A stretch of DNA of 64,000 bases from the NCBI RefSeq assembly GCF_036248255.1, contig NZ_CP109178.1, positions 8,871,001-8,935,000 on the forward strand, in the 5' to 3' direction. Shown in pieces: positions 28,156 to 36,568 of this stretch; position 1 is the stretch's first letter, and each line of letters begins with the position of its first letter. This DNA comes from Streptomyces sp. NBC_01717 (GTDB lineage: Bacteria > Actinomycetota > Actinomycetes > Streptomycetales > Streptomycetaceae). The position numbers were made by a program, and so were the translations under genes. The notes below the pieces were generated by a model that saw only the letters and a list, made by a program, of their open reading frames with translations, was not told where the DNA came from and searched no databases.

Positions 28156-28437
28156 TCAGCCTACGGATGCAGCCGCGGAACCAAAGGTTCTCTCCCCTGT
28201 CGGCAAGGTCCGAACGCCGTCGAGCGCGTCGCCATCTCCCGCGAGGTCCAGCAGGACCTTGCACGGATCGTGCACCGCACGCGGCTTGCGCCACGGTGCC
28301 GGCGCCGCCGGTATCGCCGTGTCCAGACCGGCCTTGCGGGCGGTCTCCACCAGCAGCACCCCACCAGCCTGCGAGACCACTGCACCCCCGTCCCCCTGGA
28401 CGCGGACATGCGGATACGACCCGATACGCTTGTTCAC
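28156..28437 (-). pseudogene. truncated IS1380-family transposase remnant
   Basis: On the minus strand the translation begins MNKRIGSYPHVRV and includes VVSQAGGVLLVETARKAGLD and APWRKPRAVHDPCKVLLDLA, the conserved N-terminus of IS1380 transposases. After about 90 residues the similarity is broken by small deletions (…TFGSAAASVG then stop), where the intact protein would continue into its DDE domain. Upstream sequence to about 28510 is probably the IS left end. It is only a fifth of a normal transposase and cannot be active. Confidence 0.75.
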
Positions 28438-28978
28438 CTGGAGAGTGCTTCTTTCCTTGCAGCGGACAGGACCCTGGAAAGGTCACATCGTTGCAGGTCA
28501 GCAATACTCTCCACGTATTTGATCAAGAGCCGGACAAGCCCGCTCGTGAAAGCGCGAGGATCGAGGGGTTGTCGTCAACGCGACTGGCCGACGCCGGATT
28601 TGAAGTGGCTGACCGCCAAGGGGCCTGCCTGCTCGGAGCAGATGCTGCGGCCCGTGAGGTACTGGAGGAGACCGGCGCATCGCAACTGCCGTGGCTGACG
28701 AGCCTGCCGCTCGGCATCTCGTTTCCCGCGGACTGCCCGCGTCCAGCAGTAGCTGAGCAACTGAGCCTGGTGGAGTTCCTCCTGCAGACGAACCCCAGCG
28801 TCTCCCTGATCTCCTTCAACGCCTCGTCCGGGACCGGGAGATGACACACCCCAGCCGTCGCATCGGCGGCGGCCTGTTGGTGGCGCTCACCACGCAATGC
28901 TAGGCATCGCTCACTCCACAACCTCGCCCTCGGCGGATATCTTCGCCCCCGTACGGGAGACACTTTCGAGGGGGAGCC
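28438..28978. other. 541-bp region between IS remnant and DUF2871 gene
   Basis: The first ~70 bp look like the end of the IS. Open frames exist on both strands (for example LADAGFEVADRQGACLLGAD on plus) but I do not recognise any of them and none has a convincing start. Confidence 0.4.
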
Positions 28979-29455
28979 ATGACCATCCGGGCATCGCTGC
29001 ACGCGGCCCATGTCTACATGATCCTGGGCGTCGTTTCCGGGCTCTACTACCGTGAACTCACCAAACACAACGGGTTCGACGGGGAGACCCAACTATCGGT
29101 AGTCCACACCCATTTGCTGGCCCTCGGTATGTTGGCCTTCCTCATCGTCCTCGCGCTCGACAAGCTGTTCACCCTGTCCGGCGGCCGGCACTTCACCTAT
29201 TTTTTCGTCTTCTACAACGCCGGCATCGCCATCACCGTGGGCTCCATGATCTTCCGCGGTACGCAGACCGTCCTCGGCCACCCCGTCCCCGAGGCGGTCT
29301 CTTGGATCGCTGGCCTTGGCCATACGGTCCTCACCGTCGGCCTGATCCTCCTCTTCACCCTGCTCGGCAAGCGCGTCACCAATAGGCGCAACACCTCAGA
29401 GGCTGCTCCGGGCCATGACCTGCAGGCCGACCTGGAGAAGGGCAACGCGCTGTAG
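28979..29455 (+). CDS. four-TM membrane protein of the DUF2871 type
   Basis: ATG 28979 has GAGGGGGAGCC directly upstream. The 158-residue protein has four hydrophobic helices (beginning SLHAAHVYMILGVVSGLYY, LALGMLAFLIVLALDKLF, YFFVFYNAGIAITVGSMIF and WIAGLGHTVLTVGLILLF) with conserved histidines (HAAH, HTH, GHT) facing the membrane, as in DUF2871 proteins of actinobacteria. Function unknown. The C-terminal ~25 residues are polar and cytoplasmic. Confidence 0.8.
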   Translation: MTIRASLHAAHVYMILGVVSGLYYRELTKHNGFDGETQLSVVHTHLLALGMLAFLIVLALDKLFTLSGGRHFTYFFVFYNAGIAITVGSMIFRGTQTVLGHPVPEAVSWIAGLGHTVLTVGLILLFTLLGKRVTNRRNTSEAAPGHDLQADLEKGNAL

Positions 29456-29665
29456 TAGGCGACAGTCGAGAGCTGTTGTCGATCGCTTTCTGGAGAGCAG
29501 ACGTCGGTCTGATGACGTCGAGATGTCGCTGAGTTCCGAGGCCGGGCGCCTTCGGCAGTCGACCGCTGTCTGCGGCAACAGCCGCTGCGGCAGAGCGCTT
29601 TGCCCGTTCATCAGATCGTCTCGAGCTATCCCGGGATCGTTCCACGAGTTCGATCAGCGTCAGCG

Positions 29666-29694
29666 GCGCGCGGCGGCCCAGGGCCGCCGCGCGC
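29666..29694. terminator. GC-rich hairpin between convergent genes
   Basis: GCGCGCGGCGGCC and GGCCGCCGCGCGC are complementary around a 3-base loop, placed between the DUF2871 gene and the AraC gene on the opposite strand. Confidence 0.6.
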
Positions 29695-29700
29695 TACCTC

Positions 29701-30567
29701 TCAGACCGCCGTCCGCTCCACGGGGATCCACAGCTCCGCGTCCGCCTGTGACGCGTCCTGCGACAGCCGGGTACGCAGGATCTCGGGCCCCGGCCGGCTC
29801 CGGTACGGATTGGACGGGAACCACTGCGTGAACACGTCCCTCCACAGGTACTGGAGCGCCTGCGGAAACGGCCCGGAGCTCTCGAAGACGGCCCACGTCC
29901 CGGCCGGGACGGTGAGCGCGTCCATGCCCTCGGGCACGGCGGCGAGGGTCACCACGCCGTGGTAGTAGTCGAGCTCGGTCCCCTCGGCGCGGCTGTCGTC
30001 CAGATTGTCGCTCACCGAGACGATCCCCTTCGGCTCCTGATCGGACAGGCTCTTGATGCGCTGCAGCGTCTCCTGGTCGATGGCCCGGATGAAGGCGGCG
30101 ATGGCCGGGTTCACCCCCTCGTGCACGAGAGGGACGCGCGCCTTTCTGCCGACCACACGGAATTCCTCCTTCTCCACGACCTTGTACCGCATGCTGCTGC
30201 TCCCTTCGACGATGAGGCGGAAGGACATCCGTGGCTGGGACTGCAGACTCGCACCGACCCGCCTGACCTCGCCGGGACCTACGCCGTGCATCGCGCGGAA
30301 AGCACGCGCGAACGCCTCCCCCGAGGTGTAGCCGTACCGCACCGCGACCTCCAGCAGCGTCCGCTCCCCGGCCAGCACCTCGGCACCCGCGACCGTAAGC
30401 CGCCTGCGCCGGATGTACTCCGACAGTGGAATCCCCGCCAGCGCGGAGAACAGCCGCCGGAAGTGGTACTCCGACGTCGCCGCGATCCGCGCCAGGTCGG
30501 ACACCTCGATCCGCTGATCGAGGTGACACTCGATGTGCTCCATGGCCTGGTTCAGCCGCTCCAGCAC
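29701..30567 (-). CDS. AraC-family regulator with GyrI-like effector domain
   Basis: GTG 30567 is supported by AAGGAGG five bases upstream; 288 residues. Unlike most AraC proteins the DNA-binding domain is N-terminal (IEVSDLARIAATSEYHFRRLFSALAGIPLSEYIRRRRL, with the second helix-turn-helix in VAVRYGYTSGEAFARAFRAMHG). Residues ~125-288 are a GyrI-like small-molecule-binding domain (VVGRKARVPLVHEG, VPAGTWAVFESSGPFPQALQ, ending DAELWIPV), the layout of Rob/SoxS-like multidrug sensors. Confidence 0.88.
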   Translation of the reverse strand: MLERLNQAMEHIECHLDQRIEVSDLARIAATSEYHFRRLFSALAGIPLSEYIRRRRLTVAGAEVLAGERTLLEVAVRYGYTSGEAFARAFRAMHGVGPGEVRRVGASLQSQPRMSFRLIVEGSSSMRYKVVEKEEFRVVGRKARVPLVHEGVNPAIAAFIRAIDQETLQRIKSLSDQEPKGIVSVSDNLDDSRAEGTELDYYHGVVTLAAVPEGMDALTVPAGTWAVFESSGPFPQALQYLWRDVFTQWFPSNPYRSRPGPEILRTRLSQDASQADAELWIPVERTAV

Positions 30568-30592
30568 CCTGGCCTCCTTCCCTTTCGATCGC

Positions 30593-30856
30593 TCACGTTA
30601 GGAAGGAATCACCCTGCCTGACCCGACATTCTGTGCCCGGTCCGGTCGGGTACGACAGGACCCCTGACCGCGCGAACCCCACACCTGCGTGCGCGGCTCC
30701 TCGGATATCAGCCATACGGAAGAAGCCCGTTGCGAGCCGTTCCCGGCAAGCTTTGATTGCCGTTCGTCGTTGTTCGTCCTCCGGGTGCACTCGCTTGAAC
30801 AGCGGCAGTACACGCTCAGCGGGCTGAGGGACGTAATTCTCCGAAGTGTGAGGCAT
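30593..30856 (-). pseudogene. remnant of a putative immunity-like (Imm5-type) helical protein
   Basis: The 87-residue frame contains ERVLPLFKRVHPEDEQRRTA followed by IKACRERLATG and RMADIRGAAHAG, which resembles the core of small alpha-helical putative immunity proteins of Streptomyces (AERVLPLFE...P.D.RPR.AIEA). The N-terminus and the alanine-rich C-terminal repeats of that family are missing, so I read it as a decayed copy; a shortened functional gene cannot be excluded. Confidence 0.4.
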
Positions 30857-31185
30857 TGTGCCTGTTACCCGATTTACGTGACACCGGTGGCGGAGCGCGG
30901 GGTGGTGTGCCACGGCGTGCGGAGGCGCCGGAAAGGGCTTGTTGCCGCGGGTGGCCGGGATGGTTGCCGTGCCCAGTGAATGTCAGGGGCACGCCCGTGC
31001 GGGGTCTGTGATCGGTACAGTCATCGGTTACGGAAATATCCGCATTTTGTAACGCAGGCTGAAGCTTGCGCCGACAGGCGGACGGGTGGTTCAGAGTGTG
31101 GGTCCTCGGCTTGTTGAGCCGGGACCCGCACCGCGCAACATGGCTCCGACCTGGGCCTGGGCGCCTCTACTTGAGGGGACATCAC
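30857..31185. other. promoter region of the lamin-tail-domain gene
   Basis: An AT-rich island at 31027-31053 contains GTTAC-N17-GTAAC, a possible promoter or operator. No gene is supported. Confidence 0.35.
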
Positions 31186-31698
31186 GTGTCTGCTTCTCGT
31201 ACTGTCCGTCGTCTCGTCGCTACCGGTCTGGCGGCCGGTTCCCTTGTCGCCGTCGTGGCGATGCCGGCATCCGCCGACAACGGCCACAACCGTGACCGTC
31301 ACCACCAGACGTACTCCCGTGTGGTGCTCGGCAGCATCCAGTACAACAGCCCGGGCCGTGACGACCACTCCAACCGTTCACTGAACGGGGAATGGGTCGA
31401 GGTCACCAACACCGGCTACCGGCCGGTGAACCTGGACGGATGGACACTCTCGAACCGGGACGGCAACCGTTACCGCTTCGACGACCTCCGCCTGGGCGCC
31501 CGGGCCACCGTCCGCATCCACACCGGACGCGGCCACGACACCCGCGCCAACGTCTACCAGGACCGCCGCACCGACTACATCTGGAGCAACTACTCCGACA
31601 AGGCCACCCTGCGCGACAACCACGGCCGGACCGTCGACACCAAGTCCTGGGGCCGCGACCGCGACCACCGCACCAACGACCGCGGACACCGCCGCTGA
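31186..31698 (+). CDS. secreted lamin-tail-domain protein
   Basis: GTG 31186 follows GAGGGG; 170 residues. A signal peptide (TVRRLVATGLAAGSLVAVVAMPASA) precedes a ~110-residue LTD domain: LNGEWVEVTNTGYRPVNLDG, WTLSNRDGNRYRF and TVRIHTGRGHDTRANVYQDR are its characteristic strands, an Ig-like fold used in extracellular nucleases and surface proteins. The end is rich in Arg/His/Asp (DRDHRTNDRGHRR). There is no nuclease domain. A strong hairpin follows. Confidence 0.87.
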   Translation: MSASRTVRRLVATGLAAGSLVAVVAMPASADNGHNRDRHHQTYSRVVLGSIQYNSPGRDDHSNRSLNGEWVEVTNTGYRPVNLDGWTLSNRDGNRYRFDDLRLGARATVRIHTGRGHDTRANVYQDRRTDYIWSNYSDKATLRDNHGRTVDTKSWGRDRDHRTNDRGHRR

Positions 31699-31743
31699 CC
31701 TGACCCCCACCCGCCACTGACAGCCGACCCCCTCCCGGAACCG

Positions 31744-31785
31744 CTGCGTGCCGCCACCCCCCGCCCCCGAAGTGGCGGCACGCAG
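31744..31785 (+). terminator. hairpin terminator after lamin-tail-domain gene
   Basis: CTGCGTGCCGCCAC (31744-31757) and GTGGCGGCACGCAG (31772-31785) form a perfect 14-bp stem. A second repeat, CAGGGCCCTGG/CCAGGGCCCTG at 31850-31886, whose arms are nearly self-complementary, follows 65 bp later. Confidence 0.75.
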
Positions 31786-32044
31786 CCCGCGCACACACCG
31801 GCCACCTCCCGGACGGAGGTCCGCGGGGGCACCACGCCTGGGACACTCACAGGGCCCTGGTCCGGACGGCGAATTCCAGGGCCCTGGCGCGTACATCAGC
31901 GTCGGGCGCATCACGCACTTCGAAGCTGCGGGGAGCTGGGCTCACGGGCTCGGGCTGTTGCATCGGGGCCGTTTGCTGCCGTCAGAGGTGGAGACGGTTG
32001 CGGAGATCCTGGGCGACGTGGTCCCAGGCGATCCGTGCGGCGCC

Positions 32045-32133
32045 GGGATGCGACTTCGTGTGGCGAAACAGGTGGCCGGACCGGTCAGGAATCGAGAAGC
32101 GCGGGTCACGGAGCCGCACCTAGCATGACCGTC
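32045..32133 (+). repeat. VOC upstream repeat, copy 1 (with AraC C-terminal remnant)
   Basis: These 89 bp align without gaps to 33201-33289 (68 of 89 identical by eye), both ending exactly at the ATG of a VOC gene. The best conserved block is ACCGGTCAGGAATC-A-GAAGCGC. In frame, both encode the C-terminal tail of an AraC regulator (AKQV-GPVRN-EA…EP-LA-stop); in copy 1 the rest of that regulator is gone. Confidence 0.7.
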
Positions 32134-32544
32134 ATGGACATCACCATTCACACAAGCTTCCTCCCGCATGACGACCCGGACGCGTCCCTGGCCTTCTACC
32201 GCGACACCCTCGGCTTCGAGGTCCGCAGCGACTTCGGGCAGGGCAAGATGCGCTGGATCACGGTCGGCCCCGTCGGCCAGCCCGACACATCCATCCTTCT
32301 GGCGCCGCCGGCTGCCGACCCTGGGGTCACCGAGGACGAGCGCCGCACCATCGCCGAGATGATGGCCAAGGGCACCTACGGCTGGATCCTGCTTGCCACC
32401 CGGGACCTCGACGGCACTTTCGAGAAGGTGCAGGCCGGCGACGCCGAGGTCGTGCAGGAGCCGACCGAGCAGCCGTACGGCATCCGCGACTGTGCCTTCC
32501 GTGATCCCGCGGGAAACCTGGTCCGCATCCAGGAGCTTCGCTGA
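32134..32544 (+). CDS. VOC-family (glyoxalase/bleomycin-resistance-like) protein
   Basis: A 136-residue single vicinal-oxygen-chelate domain: DPDASLAFYRDTLGFEVRSD, VGPVGQPDTSILLAPP and the closing YGIRDCAFRDPAGNLVRIQ. Metal ligands expected in this fold (H/E/Q) are partly present (E in RIQEL). Such proteins often act as dioxygenases, isomerases or drug-binding proteins. Start 32134 is chosen because it aligns with the start of the second VOC gene; ATG 32125 is an alternative. Confidence 0.85.
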   Translation: MDITIHTSFLPHDDPDASLAFYRDTLGFEVRSDFGQGKMRWITVGPVGQPDTSILLAPPAADPGVTEDERRTIAEMMAKGTYGWILLATRDLDGTFEKVQAGDAEVVQEPTEQPYGIRDCAFRDPAGNLVRIQELR

Positions 32545-32699
32545 GCCGTCCGGTCATCGATTCGGCCATGGAGGCCGACGTCGCGACCACCTATGAAGTA
32601 TGCGGCGGCCGGTGCTCCCGGGCCGCTGTCCCCGAACCATCCCCGGGCGCCCGCCTGTCCCAGAGCCTGAGCCGACCCCCGGCCTCCGTCCCGCCGCCG

Positions 32700-32765
32700 C
32701 TCGGTCTGCTCGACCGGCTCGTCGATTCCGGCAAGTCGGTCATCGCCACCGAGCACCTCGCCGTC
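32700..32765 (+). pseudogene. short remnant of a UvrA-like ATPase
   Basis: LGLLDRLVDSGKSVIATEH matches the conserved Walker-B-side segment of UvrA paralogues (LL-RLVD-GKSVIVIEH). Nothing before or after it is UvrA-like. In Streptomyces such a UvrA gene often neighbours VOC/AraC genes, so this looks like the scar of a deletion. Confidence 0.5.
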
Positions 32766-32819
32766 TGCCGCGGCTTGAGACCCAGGTGCTCGCGGACATC
32801 GACGAAAAGGAGTTCTCCC

Positions 32820-33284
32820 ATGTGTCACCCCTCGTGGGGGCGCGCACGCACCGCGGCGCATCGCCTGAGCGACCTCGCGCGACTGCGCCGCGTCCGCGAC
32901 CGGATCGACCGCGAGTACGCGCAGCCGCTGAACGTCGAGGCGCTCGCCCGCGGCGTGAACATGTCGGCCGGGCACCTCAGCCGCCACTTCAAGCTGGCGT
33001 ACGGCGAGTCTCCGTACACGTACCTGATGACGCGTCGCATCGAGCGTGCGACGGCGCTACTGCGTCGTGGCGACCTCAGCGTCACCGAGGTCTGCTTCGC
33101 GGTCGGCTGCTCATCGCTGGGCACGTTCAGCACCCGCTTCACCGAGCTGGTCGGCATGCCGCCCAGCGCCTACCGACGCCGCGCAACGGGCGCTGTGGCG
33201 GGGATGCCGCCGTGTGTTGCAAAACAGGTGACAAGACCGGTCAGGAATCAAGAAGCGCCGGCCGTCGAGCCGCAACTAGCGTGA
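32820..33284 (+). CDS. AraC-family regulator (DNA-binding domain only)
   Basis: ATG 32820 follows AAAGGAG; 154 residues. After ~20 residues it is nearly all AraC domain: DREYAQPLNVEALARGVNMSAGHLSRHFK for the first helix-turn-helix and LSVTEVCFAVGCSSLGTFSTRFTELVGMPPSAYRRR for the second. There is no sensory domain. The C-terminus is encoded inside the repeat shared with 32045-32133. It overlaps or abuts the downstream VOC gene and presumably regulates both VOC genes. Confidence 0.88.
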   Translation: MCHPSWGRARTAAHRLSDLARLRRVRDRIDREYAQPLNVEALARGVNMSAGHLSRHFKLAYGESPYTYLMTRRIERATALLRRGDLSVTEVCFAVGCSSLGTFSTRFTELVGMPPSAYRRRATGAVAGMPPCVAKQVTRPVRNQEAPAVEPQLA

Positions 33285-33289
33285 TGGCC
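33201..33289 (+). repeat. VOC upstream repeat, copy 2
   Basis: Partner of 32045-32133. Here it still encodes the tail of the complete AraC gene and also carries the probable promoter or operator of the second VOC gene. Confidence 0.7.
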
Positions 33290-33916
33290 ATGGCATCCAT
33301 CGCATCCGTAACCCTCGACGTGGCCGACCCCTCGGCCGCCGATCGCTTCTACACCACAGCCTTCGGCTTGGACACGCAGATTCGTCTGCGCGCCTCGGAG
33401 GCACCCACAACCGGCTTCCGCGGGTTCACGCTGGCGCTCACGGTGTCCCAGCCGGCCACCGTGAACAACCTCATCGACGCCGCCCTCGACGCCGGCGCGA
33501 CGCCGCTGAAGCCTGCCGCGAAGTCGTTCTGGGGCTACGGCGGTGTCGTACGAGCCCCGGACGGGACGATCTGGAAGGTCGCCACCTCGGCGAAGAAGGA
33601 CACCGGTCCGGACACCCGGCGGATCGACGAGATCGTGCTCCTGCTGGGAGTCGAGGACGTGGTCGCGAGCAAGCGGTTCTACGTCGAGCGCGGCCTTGCC
33701 GTGGCGAAGAGCTTCAGCCGCATGTACGTCGAGTTCGCTGCTGGGCCGAGTCCCGTCAAGCTGGCCCTGTACAGGCGTCGTGCCCTGGCCAAGGACGTCG
33801 GCGTCGCTCCCGAAGGCACCGGATCGCACCGGCTCATGATCGGCGGCGACGCCGGGCCCTTCACCGACCCGGACGGGTTCGCGTGGGAGGCCGCATCGCT
33901 GACACCTACGACCTGA
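33290..33916 (+). CDS. two-domain VOC-family protein
   Basis: A 208-residue protein with two degenerate VOC modules: ASVTLDVADPSAADRFYTTAFG ends with VVRAPDGTIWKVATS, and IVLLLGVEDVVASKRFYVERGL ends with FTDPDGFAWEAAS. It resembles glyoxalase-like proteins encoded next to AraC regulators in Streptomyces. ATG 33290 aligns with the start of the other VOC gene; ATG 33284 overlaps the AraC stop and is possible. Substrate unknown. Confidence 0.83.
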   Translation: MASIASVTLDVADPSAADRFYTTAFGLDTQIRLRASEAPTTGFRGFTLALTVSQPATVNNLIDAALDAGATPLKPAAKSFWGYGGVVRAPDGTIWKVATSAKKDTGPDTRRIDEIVLLLGVEDVVASKRFYVERGLAVAKSFSRMYVEFAAGPSPVKLALYRRRALAKDVGVAPEGTGSHRLMIGGDAGPFTDPDGFAWEAASLTPTT

Positions 33917-34038
33917 TGTGCCGCTGCCGCCTGTCCTCCCTGGCCGCCGATCACGAGACGGCCGCCGGGTGAATCGGCGGACGACCGAGGAGCCACTCCC
34001 CTGGAGGAAGGGCTTCCCACGAAGTGACTGGAGGAAGC

Positions 34039-34494
34039 ATGACGGGCGCGCCGCCACGTGGGCTTGAGGAGAGGCTGCGGGACACCCGCGCGAAACTGGA
34101 GAGCGACGTCGATGTCTGGGTCGCGACGTCGAGCTCCCCGGGCGGCGTCCACCTCATCCCGCTCTCGTACCTCTGGGACGGGACCACGTTCCTCATCTCG
34201 ACGCCGCGCGCCTCGGTCACCGGCCGCAATCTGCTGGCGGAAGGCCGGGTGCGACTCAGCCTCGGGCCGACACGTGACGTCGTCGTCGTGGACGGCATCG
34301 CCGAGCGGGTGGACATCGCCGACCTCGGTCCGGAGACGGGCGACGCCTTCGCGACCAAGACCGGTTTCGATCCGCGCGAGCTCGACGAGCCCTACCAGTA
34401 CTTCCTGATCCGGCCGCGGCGCCTCCAGGCCTGGCGGGAGGCGAACGAGCTGCTGGGACGCGACCTCATGCGCGACGGCCGTTGGCTCGACTGA
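34039..34494 (+). CDS. PPOX-class (flavin/F420-dependent) oxidoreductase-like protein
   Basis: ATG 34039 has GGAGGA five bases upstream; 151 residues. The split-barrel fold is recognised from DVDVWVATSSSPGGVHLIPLS, the FLISTPRASVTGRNLLAEGRVRLSLG core and YFLIRPRRLQAWREANE at the end, as in pyridoxamine-phosphate-oxidase-like F420 reductases. True cofactor (FMN or F420) and substrate are unknown. Confidence 0.8.
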   Translation: MTGAPPRGLEERLRDTRAKLESDVDVWVATSSSPGGVHLIPLSYLWDGTTFLISTPRASVTGRNLLAEGRVRLSLGPTRDVVVVDGIAERVDIADLGPETGDAFATKTGFDPRELDEPYQYFLIRPRRLQAWREANELLGRDLMRDGRWLD

Positions 34495-35098
34495 CCGCCC
34501 GACGGGAACACAGCCGCCCCACCTGGCGATCGTTGCGGGCAAGGACGTGGACTTCACGCGGGGACTCCTCACTCGGACCGAGCAGAGCTGACGCATCTCG
34601 GACCGCTCCAGCACCGGCCTTCGCCGGGAGAGGCACGTAACACCCGTGACGGTCGGCGGCCGGTTGTCTCCTCAGCAACTGACCGTCGGTGAGGAGTTCC
34701 AACTGGCCGCAGTCACCCGCCGCCCGTCATTCGGCCTTTCGGGTGACGGGCGTTCTGCTCGCCATCGTCGAGGGATGCGGCGGCGACGTCGTGGAAGCCA
34801 GGGTTCGGCTCATCGACATGAGCGTGGGGCGAGCAAGTGAATGGTGCCACCTCGGCGGTGCGCAGGAGAGCCATCCAGTACTCACACAAAGCCTCGGGTC
34901 CCTGCGTGCGCAAGTCCGCATGCACCTGCTCGGCCCCCTGAGCCTACCTACCTGTATGCAGACCACTGACGGTGACGGTCGGTGCCGAAGCAGGTTGCGA
35001 CCTCGAGGGGTTGGTGTTGCTGTTGAGGTGACGAAGACGCTGCGCACACGCAGGACCCTCTCAGCTGACGCCCAATCTCCATGGAAACGGAAGTGAGC
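34495..35098. other. 604-bp region without a supported gene
   Basis: Several open frames exist but none has recognisable similarity or a good start. The right end must hold the promoter of the RclA-like gene. Confidence 0.4.
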
Positions 35099-36493
35099 AT
35101 GGAAGGCGCAAACCACGGTCTCCACGCTGATGTCCTGGTCATCGGCTACGGCAAAGGTGGCAAGACGGTGGCCGCGAAGATGGGCCGTCTCGGCAAGCGG
35201 GTCGTGCTCGTGGAGCGGTCGGACCGGATGTACGGAGGCACTTGTCCCAACGTGGGGTGCGTGCCGACGAAGGCGCTGGTCCACCACGCCGGCAAGCGCC
35301 GGCCGGAGGATGCTGCGCAGGAGTGGTACGAGCGTTCCGTCACCAAGGTCCAAGCGGTGACCAAGATGATGCGCGACGGTAACTACGAAGGGCTGAGCGG
35401 CATGGAGACCGTCACGGTCCTCACCGGTCAAGCCGCGTTTGTCGACCCGCACACCGTCGCGGTCCAGGCAGGCCGCGAACGCCTTACGGTCACCGCCGAC
35501 ACCATCTTGATCAATACCGGCTCCGAGCCGATCATCCGCGACATTCCTGGCCTGCGTGACAGCCAGTACACCGTCACCAGCACCGAACTGATCGAGACCA
35601 CCGTCCTGCCGGAACGACTGACCATCATCGGCGGCGGATACCTCGGCCTGGAGTTCGCCGCGATCTACCGACGGTTCGGCTCACAGGTGACCGTGCTCGA
35701 GGCATCTCCGAAGATCCTCGGTCGTGTCGACGACGACGTCGCCGCCGTCGCCCAGGACATCCTCACCGACGAGGGCATCGAGATCATCGCCGGCGCCCAG
35801 GTGAGCCAGGTCCGCGACGGGGACGGCGGCGGGACCGTGTTCTACGACAAGGACGGCCACGAGCACTCCGTAGCAGCCGACGCCATCCTGGCCGCCACCG
35901 GCCGCGCCCCGGTCACCCGCGACCTCGCCCTGGAGGCGGCCGGGGTCCGTACCACCGAGCGGGGAGCGGTCGAGGTCGACGCGTTCTTGCGCACCAGCCA
36001 GCCGCACATCTACGCCCTCGGCGACGTCAACGGCGGTCCGCAGTTCACCTACATCTCCCTCGACGACAGCCGCATCGTCCTCGATCAGCTCATCGGTGAA
36101 GGCAAGCGCTCCACGGCGGACCGGGTGGCCATCCCGCACACGCTGTTCATGACCCCGCCGCTGGCGACCGTCGGTCTGACCGAGAAGGAGGCCCGCGCGG
36201 CCGGACTCCGGGTGAAGATCGCCAGCCAGCCGGTGGCCGAGATCATCGCCATGCCACGCGCCTACATCGTCGAAGACCCCCGCGGCGTCATGAAATTCGT
36301 CCTCGACGCCGACACCGACGACATTCTCGGCGCCGCCCTGCTCAGCATCGACGCGCAGGAACTCATCAACACCGTCGCGCTCGCCATGCGGCACGGCGTC
36401 AAGGCGGCCGAACTCCGCGACGCCGTCTACCAGCACCCCACCTCCACCGAAGCGTTCAACGACGTACTCGCCACCATCGTGCGAGCCGACTGA
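35099..36493 (+). CDS. pyridine nucleotide-disulfide oxidoreductase (RclA-like)
   Basis: ATG 35099 is chosen over 35081 because GGAAG precedes it; 464 residues. The FAD-binding VIGYGKGGKTVAAK is followed by the redox pair C49/C54 in GGTCPNVGCVPTK, the NAD(P)H-binding IIGGGYLGLEFAA, and the second FAD motif in HIYALGDVNGG. The C-terminal dimer domain has QHPTSTEAFN in place of the HPxxxE of lipoamide and mercuric reductases. The best match is the RclA-type group that protects from reactive chlorine or copper stress. No metal-resistance or regulator gene is adjacent. Confidence 0.88.
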   Translation: MEGANHGLHADVLVIGYGKGGKTVAAKMGRLGKRVVLVERSDRMYGGTCPNVGCVPTKALVHHAGKRRPEDAAQEWYERSVTKVQAVTKMMRDGNYEGLSGMETVTVLTGQAAFVDPHTVAVQAGRERLTVTADTILINTGSEPIIRDIPGLRDSQYTVTSTELIETTVLPERLTIIGGGYLGLEFAAIYRRFGSQVTVLEASPKILGRVDDDVAAVAQDILTDEGIEIIAGAQVSQVRDGDGGGTVFYDKDGHEHSVAADAILAATGRAPVTRDLALEAAGVRTTERGAVEVDAFLRTSQPHIYALGDVNGGPQFTYISLDDSRIVLDQLIGEGKRSTADRVAIPHTLFMTPPLATVGLTEKEARAAGLRVKIASQPVAEIIAMPRAYIVEDPRGVMKFVLDADTDDILGAALLSIDAQELINTVALAMRHGVKAAELRDAVYQHPTSTEAFNDVLATIVRAD

Positions 36494-36568
36494 CCACAAG
36501 CCGCTCGCCGCCCCGGGGCGTTTCTCGCGGATCAGCCGGCGTGGCATCGAGAAAGGAAGGGCGCGGCT

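Noticed and set aside
27939..28844. 301-codon plus-strand open frame
   Set aside because: It runs antisense through the IS1380 remnant and the RAE, is rich in Pro/Arg and has no recognisable domain; typical of GC-rich non-coding frames.
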